A stretch of DNA of 64,000 bases from Semisulcospira habei (GCA_036245525.1 BTPG01000003.1:205479535-205543534); one strand, 5' to 3'. Counted from the first letter of the stretch, positions 22,825-36,143 are shown. Translations and numbers: made by a program. Notes: generated by a model not told the origin, from the letters alone.

Positions 22825-24853
22825 GCGCATTAAATAGTCGCTTTATCCCAATTGAAAATCGGCTCAAAGCGCCGCCGCGAACTGAACCCAACAAGTACGC
22901 TCACGTGAATCACGCGCATTCACTTACACACTGTACGTAAACACAGAACATTCACGTGGTGCTAAGGGCAAGCTCAAGTGAGCTACTGAAGTTTTTGGAA
23001 ATTCAAAATAGTTTGTATTTGAAATTTGATTAAGTGGGCTGAAGCTGATACCAAAGTGGTGCTCCCCTCTGACATCCACGCTATTTTCGTCTCCCTCAAT
23101 ATACCTCCCCCATACAAACCCAAACTCCGTGTCTCTCGGCGCAAACTAAAATCTGTCAACCGAGAGAGCTTCTTCGACGAAGCTGTCGACATTCTCTTGG
23201 ACTCTCTCCCCCCCCCCCCCCCAACTCCTGATCTTGCATCCCACGTCGATTCCTCCCTCCGAAAACTCCTAGACACCCACGCCCCTGTCACCACCTGCTC
23301 CATGCCAGATCGACTCCCCTCCCCTTGGCTCACCGACGAGATAGCTAAGGCCAAGCGTGAGCGCCGACAATCGGTACGCCGCTGGTGCTCATCCGAAGTC
23401 ACCGTTCACAGACAGATCTTCCAAACCTCCAGATCCAGTCTGCAGAATGATCTCCGATGCCAAACGAAAACACCTTCAAAACAAAATCATGGAATCTACC
23501 TCTTCCAAAACCCTCTACGATACTATTAACACGCTCCTAGGCACATCTAAAGACTCTCCTCTCCCCAACACACACAGCAAAGAAAAACTCCCATCCGCCT
23601 TTTCCACCTATTTTTCTGACAAAATTCAAACTCTGCGTAACACACTGGATACTCTACCTTTTCCTCCTTGCCCTCCCTCCCCCCTCCACACCCCCTTTCA
23701 CTGCCACTCCCCTCTCGTTTTTCCGCCATGTTTCTCAGGATGAAGTTCTCAAGACCATAAAGTCTAAGCCTTTTAAAACATGTGAACTAGATCCTCTCCC
23801 GACTTCTCTCTACCGTGACGGCCTTTCAAAACGTTTTCCCTTTATTACCGATATCATCAACACGTCTCGGGAAAATGGCTCCGTCCCTGATATCTTCAAG
23901 TCTGCCATCGTCCGTCTTCTCCTGAAAAAAACACATCTTTGACCCAAACGAACTCAAGAACTATTGCCCAGTCTCCAATCTCTCCTTGCTGTCCAAGCAA
24001 ACAAACTTAAAGTGAATGACGAAAAAACGGAAGCCATGCTGGTGGGCACTCGCCAGAAACTCTCCCAGCTCCCTCCTTCTCGGCCAAGAACCTCGGTGTT
24101 ATCATTGATTCCTCTCTTTCCATGATCAGCTTTGTCTCTGCCACGGCCCGGGCATGCTATTTCCACCTCCGTCGCACCAGTCAGATCAGAAAATACCTCA
24201 TCAATGATGCTGTCACCAAACTTGCTGTCTCTCTCATTTTATCTCGCATTGACTATTGCAACTCTCATCTTTCCGGCCTCCCTCACTCCACCACTTTCAC
24301 TCTCCAGTGCGTCCAGAACAATGTTGCCCGCCTCGTCTTCAGAAAGAAAACATCCAATCACATCACTCCTCTGCTCAAACTCCTTCACTCTCTCCCCATC
24401 TACCAACGCGTTCAATACAAGATTATGTCTCTCTGCTACAAATCCCTTAACAACTACGCTCCTGTCTATCTCGCCAATTTACTTCACCCCTACATTCCTT
24501 CCCGCTCTCTCCGCTCTGCCTCCGACCCTCTCCGTATCCACATTCCCCGCACCAAACTCAGCATTTTCGGCCTCCGCTCATTCTCTGCCTGCGGTCCATC
24601 CACCTGGAACGCTCTCTCGGTCTCTCTCCGTCAGAAACCCTCTCCCTCCTCCTTCCAGTCCGCCCTCAAAACTCACCTCTTTCAACAGTTCTAGCACTCT
24701 AACGCCTCCACACAACCCACCCCCAGCTGACTGTCGTAAAGTATTTGTGGTATGTGAGTCATTGTTAAAAGCGTGCACATGCGTGTGTGAGTTGTGAGTG
24801 TGTGCTTAGAAGTTAGAGTAATAATTTTATAAGATAAGCGCATTATAAATACC

Positions 24854-24952
<99 letters not shown>

Positions 24953-24957
24953 AATCA
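22540..24957 (+). pseudogene. L2/CR1-like LINE with RT core deleted and a SINE fragment inserted
   Basis: Begins in the endonuclease (HILLGDFNFHFDKP near 22,600). After an inserted SINE body at 22,790-23,055 it continues with YKPKLRVSRRKLKSVN and SPWLTDEIAKAKRERR (to about 23,350), then SKPFKTCELDPLPTSLYRDG (about 23,765), the start of the RT domain. At about 23,990-24,005 it jumps directly to KLKVNDEKTEAMLVGT, so the palm with the catalytic aspartates is missing. A 190-codon frame (24,122-24,694) gives the C-terminal part (LSRIDYCNSHLSGLP, NNVARLVFRKK). It ends in an (ATT)n tail at 24,858-24,952. The element cannot move by itself. Confidence 0.8.
22790..23055 (-). mobile_element. SINE body fragment inside the L2/CR1-like LINE
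   Basis: An (ATA)n tract followed by gcgc, cgactcaaagcgccgc-like sequence, then a block ending in gtttgtatttgaaatttg. It matches the body of the tRNA-derived SINE at 3,449-3,690 in the same orientation. The tRNA-derived head is absent. Confidence 0.65.
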
Positions 24958-25207
24958 TGGCGAAAGTCACTCACTCAATGCGCAGAAGCAGTATGCTGGA
25001 ATTTGTTTTCATAAAATCTCTTGATAGATGAGAAGAGACATGTTTGGTGCTTTGATTCATAACAGCCTTGGCTAAACTAGCGGACTCTTTTTGGCCTAGT
25101 TTGAGTTGCTAAGTGGGTGGTTATTTGAGGGGTGTACCCGTTTTGCCTGCGCTTGGATGTAGGGTAGGTACAGAATCATGCTGATAGCCAGAAAATGAGA
25201 CTGTTGA

Positions 25208-25350
25208 TGTCCTTATTTATTTATTTATTTATTTATTTATTATTTATTTATTATTTATTTATTATTTATTTATTATTTATTTAAATTTTTATTTATTTAT
25301 TATTTATTTTAATTTATTTTAATTTTATTTATTTATTTATTTATTTTTCC
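25208..25350. repeat. (TTTA)n-rich tract
   Basis: Long imperfect run of TTTA/TTA, followed by G-rich sequence at 25,368-25,395. Confidence 0.85.
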
Positions 25351-25631
25351 TTTTTTTTTCTTTTTTTTGGGGGTGGGAGGAGGGGGGGGGGAGGATTTTG
25401 TGCATGGCAAATGTGCAACAAGTGGGCGGTAGGGTTGTTTATGGGATTGAAAAATTGGGGATGACTGGGACAGACTAAGGCTAGGGCATTGTAACAGATG
25501 GGACTGCAGGGGGGGGGGGGGGGCACTGTGTGCTTTGACCTGCAACAAAAGTCAGCAGGCGCAAGGTCACACAAACCACTCTGCACGTTCTAGGCATCTT
25601 CGTCACCTTCCTTTGTCACGTAAACAAAAGT

Positions 25632-25846
25632 TTAACCCATTCAGTGCCCTTGGAGGGAGACATTTTCGCAGTCCTTGTCAGTTCAAAATCAACCAGCCCT
25701 AAAGCTGTCCTAGGAATGTGGATTCAAAGTGACGTCAGCAAGAGGCATAGATCCTCATGAAACCCCGCAGTCACGAGGGTTCATGACGATCGATACCTCT
25801 TACAGTTAGGTGTGTTCAGATTTTCTCGGCGCTGAATGGGTTAAAA
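25632..25846. mobile_element. MITE-like hairpin, family B copy 3
   Basis: Ends are TTTAACCCATTCAGTGCC and GGCGCTGAATGGGTTAAA. The core is cagcaagaggcatagatcc and a diverged complement. It lies 55 bp outside the left end of the large virus-like element. Confidence 0.75.
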
Positions 25847-25900
25847 TATGAAAACACGGACACAGCAAGACGAGTTACGTGAAACTTTGGGTCAACCTCT

Positions 25901-26230
25901 GAGAGATAGAAGAATGTACTTTACTCAACCACCAGATCCTCAGGAGCCAAACAGATGCCCTAAAACTATTAAATTTTAATCTCAAACACACACAATTCTC
26001 TAAATGCTAACATAATTTCCACCTCACTGGCACCAAAACCGTATTTTGAAACAAACACTGGCTCATGAAAATCATCATCTGTATTGCCGAGTAAAATACT
26101 GACCCAATGACCATTGTCTTAATTAACCCCAATAATTAACTAATTAAGGACGTTAACATCCACAATACCGTTTCTCTCAAATCAAGCCAAATTCTCAGTG
26201 CACTTTGTGGAAATAGACTAATGTCATTTT
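25901..26230 (+). repeat. Left terminal inverted repeat of the large element
   Basis: Starts GAGAGATAGAAGAATGTACT. It aligns to the reverse complement of 49,291-49,619 with about six mismatches in the outer 260 bp, then more divergence near 26,166-26,215. It includes the blocks aaaaccgtattttgaaacaa and aattaaccccaataattaac. Confidence 0.95.
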
Positions 26231-26589
26231 ACACACACTCATAGTCAGTGCTGGTAACCATGGGTGAATACACAAACAACAGACTGCAAGTAAAATACAT
26301 TTAAGTCAGCCAGTCAGTCTCCTCTTTTAAATCTGTGGCGCACACTATTTTATAAGCCACCTGTTTACTCACCTGTGTAGCCTAATCGTTTTACATTTGA
26401 TTGCTGTTTGTGGCACGTCGCTATTCAATTTAAGTTATGCGAGAGGGGACATTTCCTTTTAATGAAGACATGCTTTTATCAATAAGCGACCACGTCACTG
26501 AAGGCTTTTGAAAGGCTGTTACTGAGAGGTGTAAATATAGTATTCACATTTTTATAAACACACGCACAAACAAACACAGACAAACAAAC

Positions 26590-26623
26590 AGACACACACA
26601 CACACACACACACACACAAGAAT

Positions 26624-26656
<33 letters not shown>

Positions 26657-26678
26657 CATATAAACACACATACATACG

Positions 26679-26732
<54 letters not shown>
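26590..26732. repeat. (CA)n microsatellite
   Basis: Interrupted then pure CA; its last part (26,683-26,732) borders the first copy of a 2.5-kb duplication. Confidence 0.95.
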
Positions 26733-26734
<2 letters not shown>

Positions 26735-27602
26735 GAGACAAAACCATCAGAGTGGGTTACCTACCATTTTATGTGAAAATGGGTTCCCATATATTTCTAT
26801 TTATTCTAGGGCTCTGGAGTTGATGCGAATGTTTAGAACTCACCTTGTAACTAAGCTCTACAACTTAAAAAAAGACATTTTCTAGAAACAGAGCCACTGG
26901 ATGGAGAAAAAGTGGGTTTCTACCAATAATGTGGGGGCCTCTCACACTAAAACTGGCATTACAGTAGAAATGGGAGTCCTTGTCAAATCACTCATTTTAG
27001 CATGGACATCTCAAGAAAATTAGGTGTCTGTAATAAGGTAAAGTTCACGGAATATTTGATGCTTCTTTTCCACATTTATTTGATTGTTGTCATTCTTTTT
27101 TCAGCTTAATGTATATTCCTTCTTTTTCCTGCAAATTCAAAATGTAAAGCACAATGACACAACAACACAATGAACAAATACCTCACTAAAAATACCTCTG
27201 GTTGATTTTCTAATGATTGTTTGGGTAGGGTTGGGGGGGGGGGTGGGGGGCGGGAGGGGAGGGGGTGAAGGTGAGGAGGGGGGGGAAGGGGGGTCATCAC
27301 TTTGGGTTTTATAGAGGCGCGCAACGAGTTGCACATGAAACCACCCACAAATACACATTTGGAGTGCACCAGATGGATCCAGTTGGTCAAGTCCCACATT
27401 CCACACTATAGGACAGCTAAGACTGAGAAGCAGTCGCAACGTTTATGGCGTGGTGCAAGGTTTAAAACTAAGAAACTGTTGTTTTTAGAAGCGTGTCGGG
27501 CAACAGTTTTGATTAAAACTGTTTTAAAACCTCTCCTTATACTCAACTTTTGTTAATGTTAAAAGTGTTTTCATTTACAGGCGTGTCATAACTGTTATGC
27601 AT

Positions 27603-28008
27603 CTATTCCAACGTCCCCCACCCGGGTCTGCCCTGGGGGACTTGGGTGGGGTAACTACTTTTTAGTTCCCAGGGTCACCCTGATCAGCCCCACAGGGTGG
27701 GTTTTCTTCTGTATTCTGGGGCATGTGTTTCTGTCTACCCTTGGTCCATTCATCTGTATTTTCCTTTTTTAAACTCTCCCTACTGTCTGCGCTGCCTGTA
27801 ACTCTTGATATTGGATGTGTGTTGCTAAATGGTCTTAGCTTTATTTAGGCCACATGTCGTAGGTTTATTTAACGTATTGGACCGGCTGGCGACATACATT
27901 CAATATTCTGTTTTTTTTTTGTTTTTTTTTTCACAAGCAGTGCAGACACGTCCTGAAAAAGCCATGTTGCTGTCGGGACGTTAAGCAATGTACAATCAAT
28001 CAATCAAT
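27603..28008 (+). mobile_element. CAAT-tailed short interspersed repeat, copy 1
   Basis: About 400 bp from cccccacccgggtctgccct to gggacgttaagcaatgtaca followed by (ATCA)n. Other copies: 30,349-30,764 (reversed), 32,442-32,788 and 32,787-33,167. Defined 3' end plus a short tetranucleotide tail is typical of a SINE or truncated LINE. I see no clear pol III boxes. Confidence 0.65.
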
Positions 28009-29106
28009 CTATTCCAACGTAATAGTGCTGGATATCATAGTTTTCCCCATTGTCGCCTTCTCTCTTTACTCAGCACTCGACTCTCCAGTCCTTCCCTCAG
28101 CATTCACACAAACAATACTTTACTATTACACCCTTTGGCAACATTAGGTGGTTGTTGTTTTTTTCTCTGACCTAACATTAGTTGTTTTTTTCTCTGACTG
28201 CAGCAGACGACACACCTAACGACTCTAACTGTGTGACGTCATTGTATTCAATCAACTTGTGCATACAATCTGACAGAAGTTGCAGTCAAAACAAAAGCAT
28301 AGCACCAACAAACCCACTTAAACAAAGCAACAGGTTGAACCAAAAGACACAAGACAACAGCAGCCTCACCCAAAGTCTATACGTCCTCTCTCTCACTGCG
28401 CACTCATACAATCACTTTACTTCTTAGCAACTGGTGCACGAATATAATTATAGGCTAAGTCAAACTAAAACAGAAGATAGTGGCGGAAAACCCTTTAAAA
28501 TAGAAACAAAGAACGATGTTTCAGATCAAATATTCTTCATCTGACATGGAAACAAATGTAGAAAACGTTTAGGCTAAGTCCCTGGTGAACGTATACATGA
28601 ATCTCAAATTTGTCACTAGACATGACCTTTCTGCACATCACCCCAGAAGTACATCACAACTCAACACTTTTTTTTAACAAAACCCTCAAATAACAACCTA
28701 ATTTTGTAGGAACATAAACAATTTACTCCCTCAAACAACAAAATATCTCCCCCCCCCCCCCACCTGACCCATATCAGCTATGAAGTTATTTATAGCTGAG
28801 AAGGGTGATGTAATACATACACGCTCATTTTCAGGGTTCTGTGCGCACAACACACACACACATTGCTGGGAGGGACAAGTTTTCAAACACACTACAGGCG
28901 TGTCTGTTAAAAACAAAAGTGCATGTTTTAACGCCAAAACGAGAAAAACTGATCTTTTTATTTTTTATGAATCTTTACCCCAAGACAATGCAGAAACAAC
29001 CCTCAGAAAAAATGGGTGTCTGACTTGGTCACCCAGATTTTTACACACACCCATTTTCCATAAGGATGGTAAAGACAGTCACCCATATGAGCTCTTCCGT
29101 GTACAC

Positions 29107-29113
29107 ACACACA

Positions 29114-29178
<65 letters not shown>
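29107..29178. repeat. (CA)n microsatellite
   Basis: Right border of duplicated block copy 1. Confidence 0.95.
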
Positions 29179-29179
<1 letters not shown>

Positions 29180-29439
29180 CACATGCATAAATTATCCCAC
29201 CACCCGCATGATCAATGTTGATATTGTGTTGCTGACTTACTTAAGTAAGCTTGGATAAAAGCAATGTCATCAATAGGCAAAAATCCCTCCCATCTGCAAA
29301 GGGCATAGATCTTGATTTAACCCCGCAGACCATAATGTGGATTAGATGCAAGATCCCTTGTGACAAAGAGATGACTTCTAGTTCTACACCAGCAAAGTCC
29401 ATGTTTTCTCACACTGAAGTTGTGAGCAGTATTTTGAGA

Positions 29440-30227
29440 TAAAAACATCTTTTGTCAAAATATGGCTATTTTGGACCTATTTTCTGAGCTCTTGTGACCC
29501 TTGACCTTTCCGAGGGATCAACCAAATTAGTATGAATTGAAAGGTCTTGCCCTCAGGTATCTAAGTACCAAGTTTGGGTTTCAAGTTGTGAATAGTATTT
29601 GAGAAAAAAAAAATGTCAAAATATAGCTATTTCTGACCTATTTCCTGAGCCCCTGTAACCTTTCCCTGTGTAGAGAGGTCACTCAAATTGGTATGTTTGA
29701 AAAGGTCTTGCCACAAAGTATCCTTGGGCCAAGTTGGAAGACTGTGGCTTGAGTAGTCTCCGAGCCAACGTCAGTTAATGTTTTCGGCAACGAGGACGGC
29801 AGACCGGACACACAGAGCACCACTGAACCAAAGTAATAGACTAACTTTCACTTTGCACGTCAGCCAACACTAAAAAAGTGAATGCGGTCTTTTCACTATG
29901 TGTGACCTCATGTGAACGCTGTAAAAATAAAATCTTACCTTAAAGTGCATCTCAGCACCAGTCTGAGCATTGTTTGGTAATCCCCCATCGCTTGTTCAAG
30001 TTTACTGTCCCACCGGCACTACTGAATGGGATTTAAAGCTGGGTTTCCCTCCTCCTTTTGCATCCGGGATTGGGACCGGCATGGGCGGAGTTATATTGTA
30101 TTCCTCTGCAGATATACATCCAAAACGCACATAAGACTTTAGAATTTCAAGGTCCTGACTTTGAAAACACAAGTTTGCACGCACATGGGTCACAAATGTC
30201 ATATAAAAACTGCAAAATGAGCGAAAC

Positions 30228-30265
<38 letters not shown>

Positions 30266-31425
30266 TAAAGAAAACAACTTGAATACCTTATTGGTCACAG
30301 GGGATACAATGCATGGTTCCTTTGACCCCTCCCTCAGGCCTCAGGTCAGATTGATTGATTGATTGATTGTACATTGCTTATCGTCCCGACAGCAACAAGG
30401 CTTTCTCAGGACGTGCCTGCACTGCTTGTGAAAATAAATAAATAAATAAAAAAAATAAAACTAAACAGAATATTGAATTCACGTTGCCAGCCGGTCCACC
30501 ACGTTAAATAAACCTACGACATGGAGCCTAAATAAAGCTAAGACCATTTAGCAACACACATCCAATATCAAGAGCTACAGGCAGTGCAGACAGTAGGGAG
30601 AGTTTAAAAAAAAAAGCAAACTCACAGGTGAATGGACCAAGAGTAGAAATAAAAACACATGCCCCAGAATACAGAAGAAACCCCACCCTGTGAGGCTGAC
30701 CAGGGTGACCCTGGGAACTAAAACGTAGTTACCCACCCAAGTCCCCCAGGGCAGACCCAGGTACCAAGTTTGGGTTTGAAGTTGTGAATAGTATTTCTAG
30801 ATCCAACCATGCACCCTCTTACCCACCCTTGACCTTTGCAATGAGTTAAGTAAATTGGTATGCACAGGGAGGTCTTATCATCAGCTACCTTTGTGCCCAA
30901 TTTGATTGAAAATAATTGTCAAAAATTTTGCTAATACCTCAAATTTTATAAAAAATTGGCATTTTATACACATTTGCCAGCCTGTGATTCTTGATTTTTT
31001 GAAGCGTTATAAAAAACAAGTATGCAGAGATAGGTCTTGCCATCAGGTATCTGTGTAGCAAGTTTGGGTTTAAAGTTTTGTCAAAAGATGGCTATTTTGA
31101 ACCTATATTTTCCTGAACCAGATCTTCTGACCCTTGACCTTACCGAGGGACCAACCAAATTAGTATGCATGGAAAGGTCTTGCCCTCAGGTATCTTTGTA
31201 CCAAGTTTGGGTTTGAAGTTGTGAATAGTATTTAACTTTCAGTGAGTAAAAAATAAATTATGTCAAAATATAGCTATTTTTGACCTATTTCCTGACCCCC
31301 TGTGATCTTGACCGTTGTGAGAGGCCACTTAAATTGGTTTGTTTAGAGATACCTTGCCACAAAGTATCCTTGGGCCAAGTTTGAAGAATGTGGCTTGAAC
31401 AGTCTCCGATAAAATGCCAACATTA
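29440..31425. repeat. Diverged satellite (unit about 165 bp), interrupted
   Basis: Successive units contain a caaaatat(a/g)gctatttt block, gacctatttcctga, acccttgacc, then aaggtcttgcc and aagtttgggtttgaagttgt. Units are visible near 29,455, 29,615, 30,765, 30,880, 31,080 and 31,262. The array is interrupted by a reversed CAAT-tailed repeat (30,349-30,764) and a T-rich region. Confidence 0.65.
30349..30764 (-). mobile_element. CAAT-tailed short interspersed repeat, reversed copy
   Basis: Starts (GATT)n then gtacattgcttatcgtcccg and ends ccccagggcagaccca. It is the reverse complement of the unit at 27,603-28,008 and sits inside the satellite array. Confidence 0.7.
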
Positions 31426-31487
31426 AAGATTACGATGGACAAACAACCACTGGCCCAAAACATAGACTCACTCCACTCCACACCACA

Positions 31488-31489
<2 letters not shown>

Positions 31490-31552
<63 letters not shown>
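31490..31552. repeat. (CA)n microsatellite
   Basis: Left border of duplicated block copy 2. Confidence 0.95.
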
Positions 31553-31554
<2 letters not shown>

Positions 31555-32441
31555 GAGACAAAACCATCAGAGTGGATTACCTACCATTTTATGTGAAAAT
31601 GGGTTCCCATATTTCTATTTATTCTAGGGCTCTGGAGTTGATGCGAATGTTTAGAACTCACCTTGTAACTAAGCTCTACAACTTAAAATAAAAAAGACAT
31701 TTTCTAGAAACAGAGCCACTGGATGGAGAAAAAGTGGGTTTCTACCAATAATGTGGGGGCCTCTCACACTAAAACTGGCATTACAGTAGAAATGGGTGTC
31801 CTTGTCAAATCATTCATTTTAGCATGGACATCTCAAGAAAATTAGGTGTCTGTAATAAGGTAAAGTTCGCGGAATATTTGATGCTTCTTTTCCACATTTA
31901 TTTGATTGTTGTCATTCTTTTTTTCAGCTTAATGTATATTCCTTCTTTTTCCTGCATTCAAAATGTAAAGCACAATGACACAACAACACAATGAACAAAT
32001 ACCTCACTAAAAATACCTCTGGTTGATTTTCTAATGATTGTTTGGGTAGGGTTGGGGGGGGGGTTGGGGGGCAGGAGGGGAGGGGAGGGGGTGAAGGTGA
32101 GGAGGAGGGGGGAAGGGGGGTCATCACTTTGGGTTTTATAGAGGCGCGCAACGAGTTGCACATCAAACCACCCACAAATACACATTTGGAGTGCACCAGA
32201 TGGATCCAGTTGGACAAGTCCCACATTCCACACTATAGGACAGCTAAGACTGAGAAGCAATCGCAACGTTTATGGCGTGGTGCAAGGTTTAAAACTAAGA
32301 AACTGTTGTTTTTAGAAGCGTGTCGGGCAACAGTTTTGATTAAAACTGTTTTAAAACCTCTCCTTGTACTCAACTTTTGTTAATGTTAAAAGTGTTTTCA
32401 TTTACAGGTGTGTCATAACTGTTATGCATCTATTCCAACGT

Positions 32442-33228
32442 CCCCCACCCGGGTCTGCCCTGGGGGACTTGGGTGGGTAACTACTTTTTAGTTCCCAGGG
32501 TCACCCTGATCAGCCCCACAGGGTGGGTTTTCTTCTGTATTCTGGGGCATGTGTTTCTGTCTACCCTTGGTCAATTCATCTGTATTTTCCTTTTTTAAAC
32601 TCTCCCTACTGTCTGCGCTGCCAGTAACTCTTGATATTGGATGTGTGTTGCTAAATGGTCTTAGCTTTATTTAGGCCCCATGTCGTAGGTTTATTTAACG
32701 TATTGGACTGGCTGGCGACATACATTCAATATTCTGTTTATTTTTATTTTTTTTCACAAGCAGTGCAGGCACGTCCTGAAAAAGCCTCCCCACCCGGGTC
32801 TGCCCTGGGGGACTTGGGTGGGGTTAGGTATTTTTTAGTTCCCAGGGTCACCCTGGTCAGCCCCACAGGGTGGGTTTTTCTCTCTATTCTGGGGCATGTG
32901 TTTCTGTCTACCCTTTGTCCATTCACCTGTATTTGCCTTTTTAAAACTCTCCCTACTGTCTGCACTGCCTGTAGCTCTTGATATTGGATGTGTGTTGCTA
33001 AATGGTCTTAGCTTTATTTAGGCCCCATGTGTTAGGTTTATTTAACGTGTTTGACCGGCTGGCGACATACATTCAATGTTCTGTTTATTTTTTTCACAAG
33101 CAGTGCAGGCACGTCCTGAGAAAGCCTTGTTGCTGTCGGGACGTTAAGCAATGTACAATCAATCAATCTGAAAAAGCCATGTTGCTGTCGGGACGTTAAG
33201 CAATGTACAATCAATCAATCAATCTATT
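32442..33228 (+). repeat. Head-to-tail CAAT-tailed repeats
   Basis: Two nearly complete units joined at about 32,787, where gtcctgaaaaagcc runs directly into tccccacccgggtctgccc. A 60-bp fragment repeating gttgctgtcgggacgttaag follows. Block copy 1 has only one unit. Confidence 0.75.
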
Positions 33229-34323
33229 CCAAAGTAATAGTGCTGGATATCATAGTTTTCCCCATTGTCGCCTTCTCTCTTTACTCAGCACTCGACTCTC
33301 CAGTCCTTCCTTCAGCATTCACACAAACAATACTTTACTATTACACCCTTTGGCAACATTAGGTGGTTGTTGTTTTTTTCTCTGACCTAGCATTACATAC
33401 TGCACTACACGACCGACTGCAGCAGACGACACACCTAACGACACTGACTGTGTGACGTCATTGTATTCAATCAACTTGTGCATACAATCTGACAGGAGTT
33501 GCAGTCAAAACGAAAGCATAGCACCAACAAACCCACTTAAACAAAGCAAAAGGTTGAACCAAAAGACACAAGACAACAGCAGCCTCACCCAAAGTCTATA
33601 CGTCCTCTCTCTCACTGCGCACTCATACAATCACTTTACTTCTTAGCAACCGGCGCACGAATATAATTATAGGCTAAGTCAAACTAAAACAGAAGATAGT
33701 GGCGGAAAACCCTTTAAAATAGAAACAAAGAACGACGTTTCAGATCAAATATTCTTCATCTGACATGGAAACAAACGTAGAAAACGTATAGGCTAAGTCC
33801 CTGGTGAACGTATACATGAATCTCAAATTTGTCACTAGACATGACCTTTCTGCACATCACCCCAGAAGTACATCACAACTCAACACTTTTTTAACAAAAC
33901 CCTCAAATAACAAACCTAATTTTATAGGAACATAAACAATTTACTCCCTCAAACAACAAAATATCTCCCCCCCCCCCCCCCACACCTGACCCATATCATC
34001 TATGAAGTTATTTATAGCTGAGAAGGGTGATGTAATACATACACGCTCATTTTCATGGTTCTGTGCGCACAACACACACACACACATTGCTGGGAGGGAC
34101 AAGTTTTCAAACACACCACAGGCGTGTCTGTTAAACACAAAAGTGCATGTTTTAACGCCAAAACGAGAAAAACTGATCTTTTTATTTTTTATGAATCTTT
34201 ACCCCCAAGACAATGCAGAAACAACCCTCAGAAAAAATGGGTGTCTGACTTGGTCACCCAGATTTTTACACACCCATTTTCCATAAGGATGGTAAAGACA
34301 GTCACCCATATGAGCTCTTCTGT

Positions 34324-34432
<109 letters not shown>

Positions 34433-34780
34433 GGACACATATACAGGAAGAACACAGTGAACAACATGGCACGCATTTAACACACACTGTAACCAGCATA
34501 GTGGCCTTTGTATAGCTGAGCGAAGCTATTGAAACCTTCAGCTCTACTGCTTATAGAGAAACCCCTCTAAATTTAGGGTTTTAGTCAACTGTAAAAATTT
34601 CTGAATCTACGCATAGCAGCTAACCTGAATACTGTGATAATGTTAACGCAGGCATGACAGAGAAGCCTAAAATCATACTGTACATAAAAACTATCCAAGC
34701 GGAACACACACACACGAGGCATGTCAGCGAGGCCAACAAGTGTACTGTACAAATGTACATACCTGAATAATCACTATCCA

Positions 34781-34785
<5 letters not shown>

Positions 34786-34869
<84 letters not shown>

Positions 34870-34990
34870 AACTATTTTTTCAACATGAAGACTCGTAGAA
34901 CAGGTTCTGTGAGGTGTCTCGGTTTTCTGCATACTGCAGTGTGTGTAGCGTACACAAACACACACACAAACACACACACAAACATACACA

Positions 34991-35034
<44 letters not shown>

Positions 35035-35090
35035 CTGACACACGCGAATACCCCGACACACGCAAAAGCTCTCTCTCTCTCTCTCTCTGT
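34786..35090. repeat. (CA)n arrays and (CT)n
   Basis: Pure CA at 34,786-34,867, interrupted CA at 34,955-35,045, CT at 35,070-35,087. Confidence 0.9.
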
Positions 35091-36120
35091 GTAAGGAGCT
35101 CATAGGGGATTGTGTGGGGTGTTGTTCCATTCACTGTTCAAAACCAATTAGCATTTTGTGGGGGACACGATATAGATAATGAAAAATAAGACATACCTTG
35201 CCGTGTTTAGACATAACATGGCTTTTTTTTCATGCATATTGTGTCAGTCTGATGAATATCGAACTGCTCCAAAAAGTTTTGAAAACTTTTTCTAAGCCTA
35301 AAGGCGAATTATAAAATTTATGAATAAATTACCTACACATATGCCTTTTACCCCGCTGGACTATACATACATTTTATCCCTCTGGACCATACCTGCCGCG
35401 TGTGGTGCGGCACCCGCCACGTGTGGTGCGGCACCCGCCGCGTGTGGCATTACAACCTGTATGTAATGTATGATGTTCCACTTGGCTCTCTTGGCCAGGG
35501 TGCTGAGTGAGTTAATCGGTAGTACTGCGTCAGGTATGTTTGCTTTATGGGACAGATTCACTGTACATGACCCCTCAATTGATTTGTAAGGCAATTTCAC
35601 GTCTACTGTCAAGTGAGTGCCAACTGGCACTTGTTAATAAACAACATGCTATATGTCTTGACTGAAACTATATTCATAATATCACAATGGTGACCCCCCC
35701 CCCCCCCCCCCAGAGGTATGCCAATAGGTTTGAAACAGGGAGATTGAATAAAAGTGAAGACAACACGCAACGCATTTAATTGTTTTTAGTTACTCTTGTC
35801 TCAGCTAGTTAGAGTGGCAAGGATGTCTTAAATCTGTGAAGCATGATATTAATAAGCCCACTGAGAGAGATAATAGCCCTTATAGGACAGGCAAGTCTTG
35901 TCTGGGGTAAACTCAAAAACTACTGACTATATAACTGGCTGGTGTAAATGTATGAAGTTACTGTTAATGTACTTTCTAGAAAAGCATGATTTTCCTAGAT
36001 AACAAATTTTAAAGTTGCCTACAATTTTGTTTTTTGTTTTTCTTTTTAAAATAACATTATAAATGAATCAAGACGAACTCTTCTATTGAATGATATCAGT
36101 GCTGTAGAAAACAAAGACTT
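35091..36120. other. Left part of the element, no gene recognised
   Basis: Contains a short repeat (gcggcacccgcc(a/g)cgtgtgg, 35,398-35,446) and a poly-C run (35,696-35,711). The minus-strand frame at 35,361-35,630 includes that repeat and has no domain signal. Confidence 0.4.
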
Positions 36121-36143
36121 AGACTAAAAAAAATCAGCGGCTT

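Larger units (their letters stand above)
26683..29178. repeat. Duplicated block, copy 1
   Basis: Begins in a CA tract and continues cagggagacaaaaccatcag. It ends in the (CA)n tract at 29,107-29,178. The whole block recurs, with few differences, at 31,491-34,430. It contains a G-rich run (27,231-27,290), one CAAT-tailed repeat and a poly-C run at 28,749. The frame 27,302-27,556 is preserved in both copies but has no recognisable domain, so I do not call it a gene. Confidence 0.9.

Noticed and set aside
26479..26747. Cys-Val rich small proteins
   Set aside because: Translation of (CA)n repeats.
27106..27556. Frames on both strands preserved in two places
   Set aside because: They are preserved only because the 2.5-kb block is duplicated; they contain a G-rich tract and no domain.
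28780..29190. 136-codon frame with His-Thr repeats
   Set aside because: Ends in a CA microsatellite and is present in the duplicate with a shifted frame; no coding signal.
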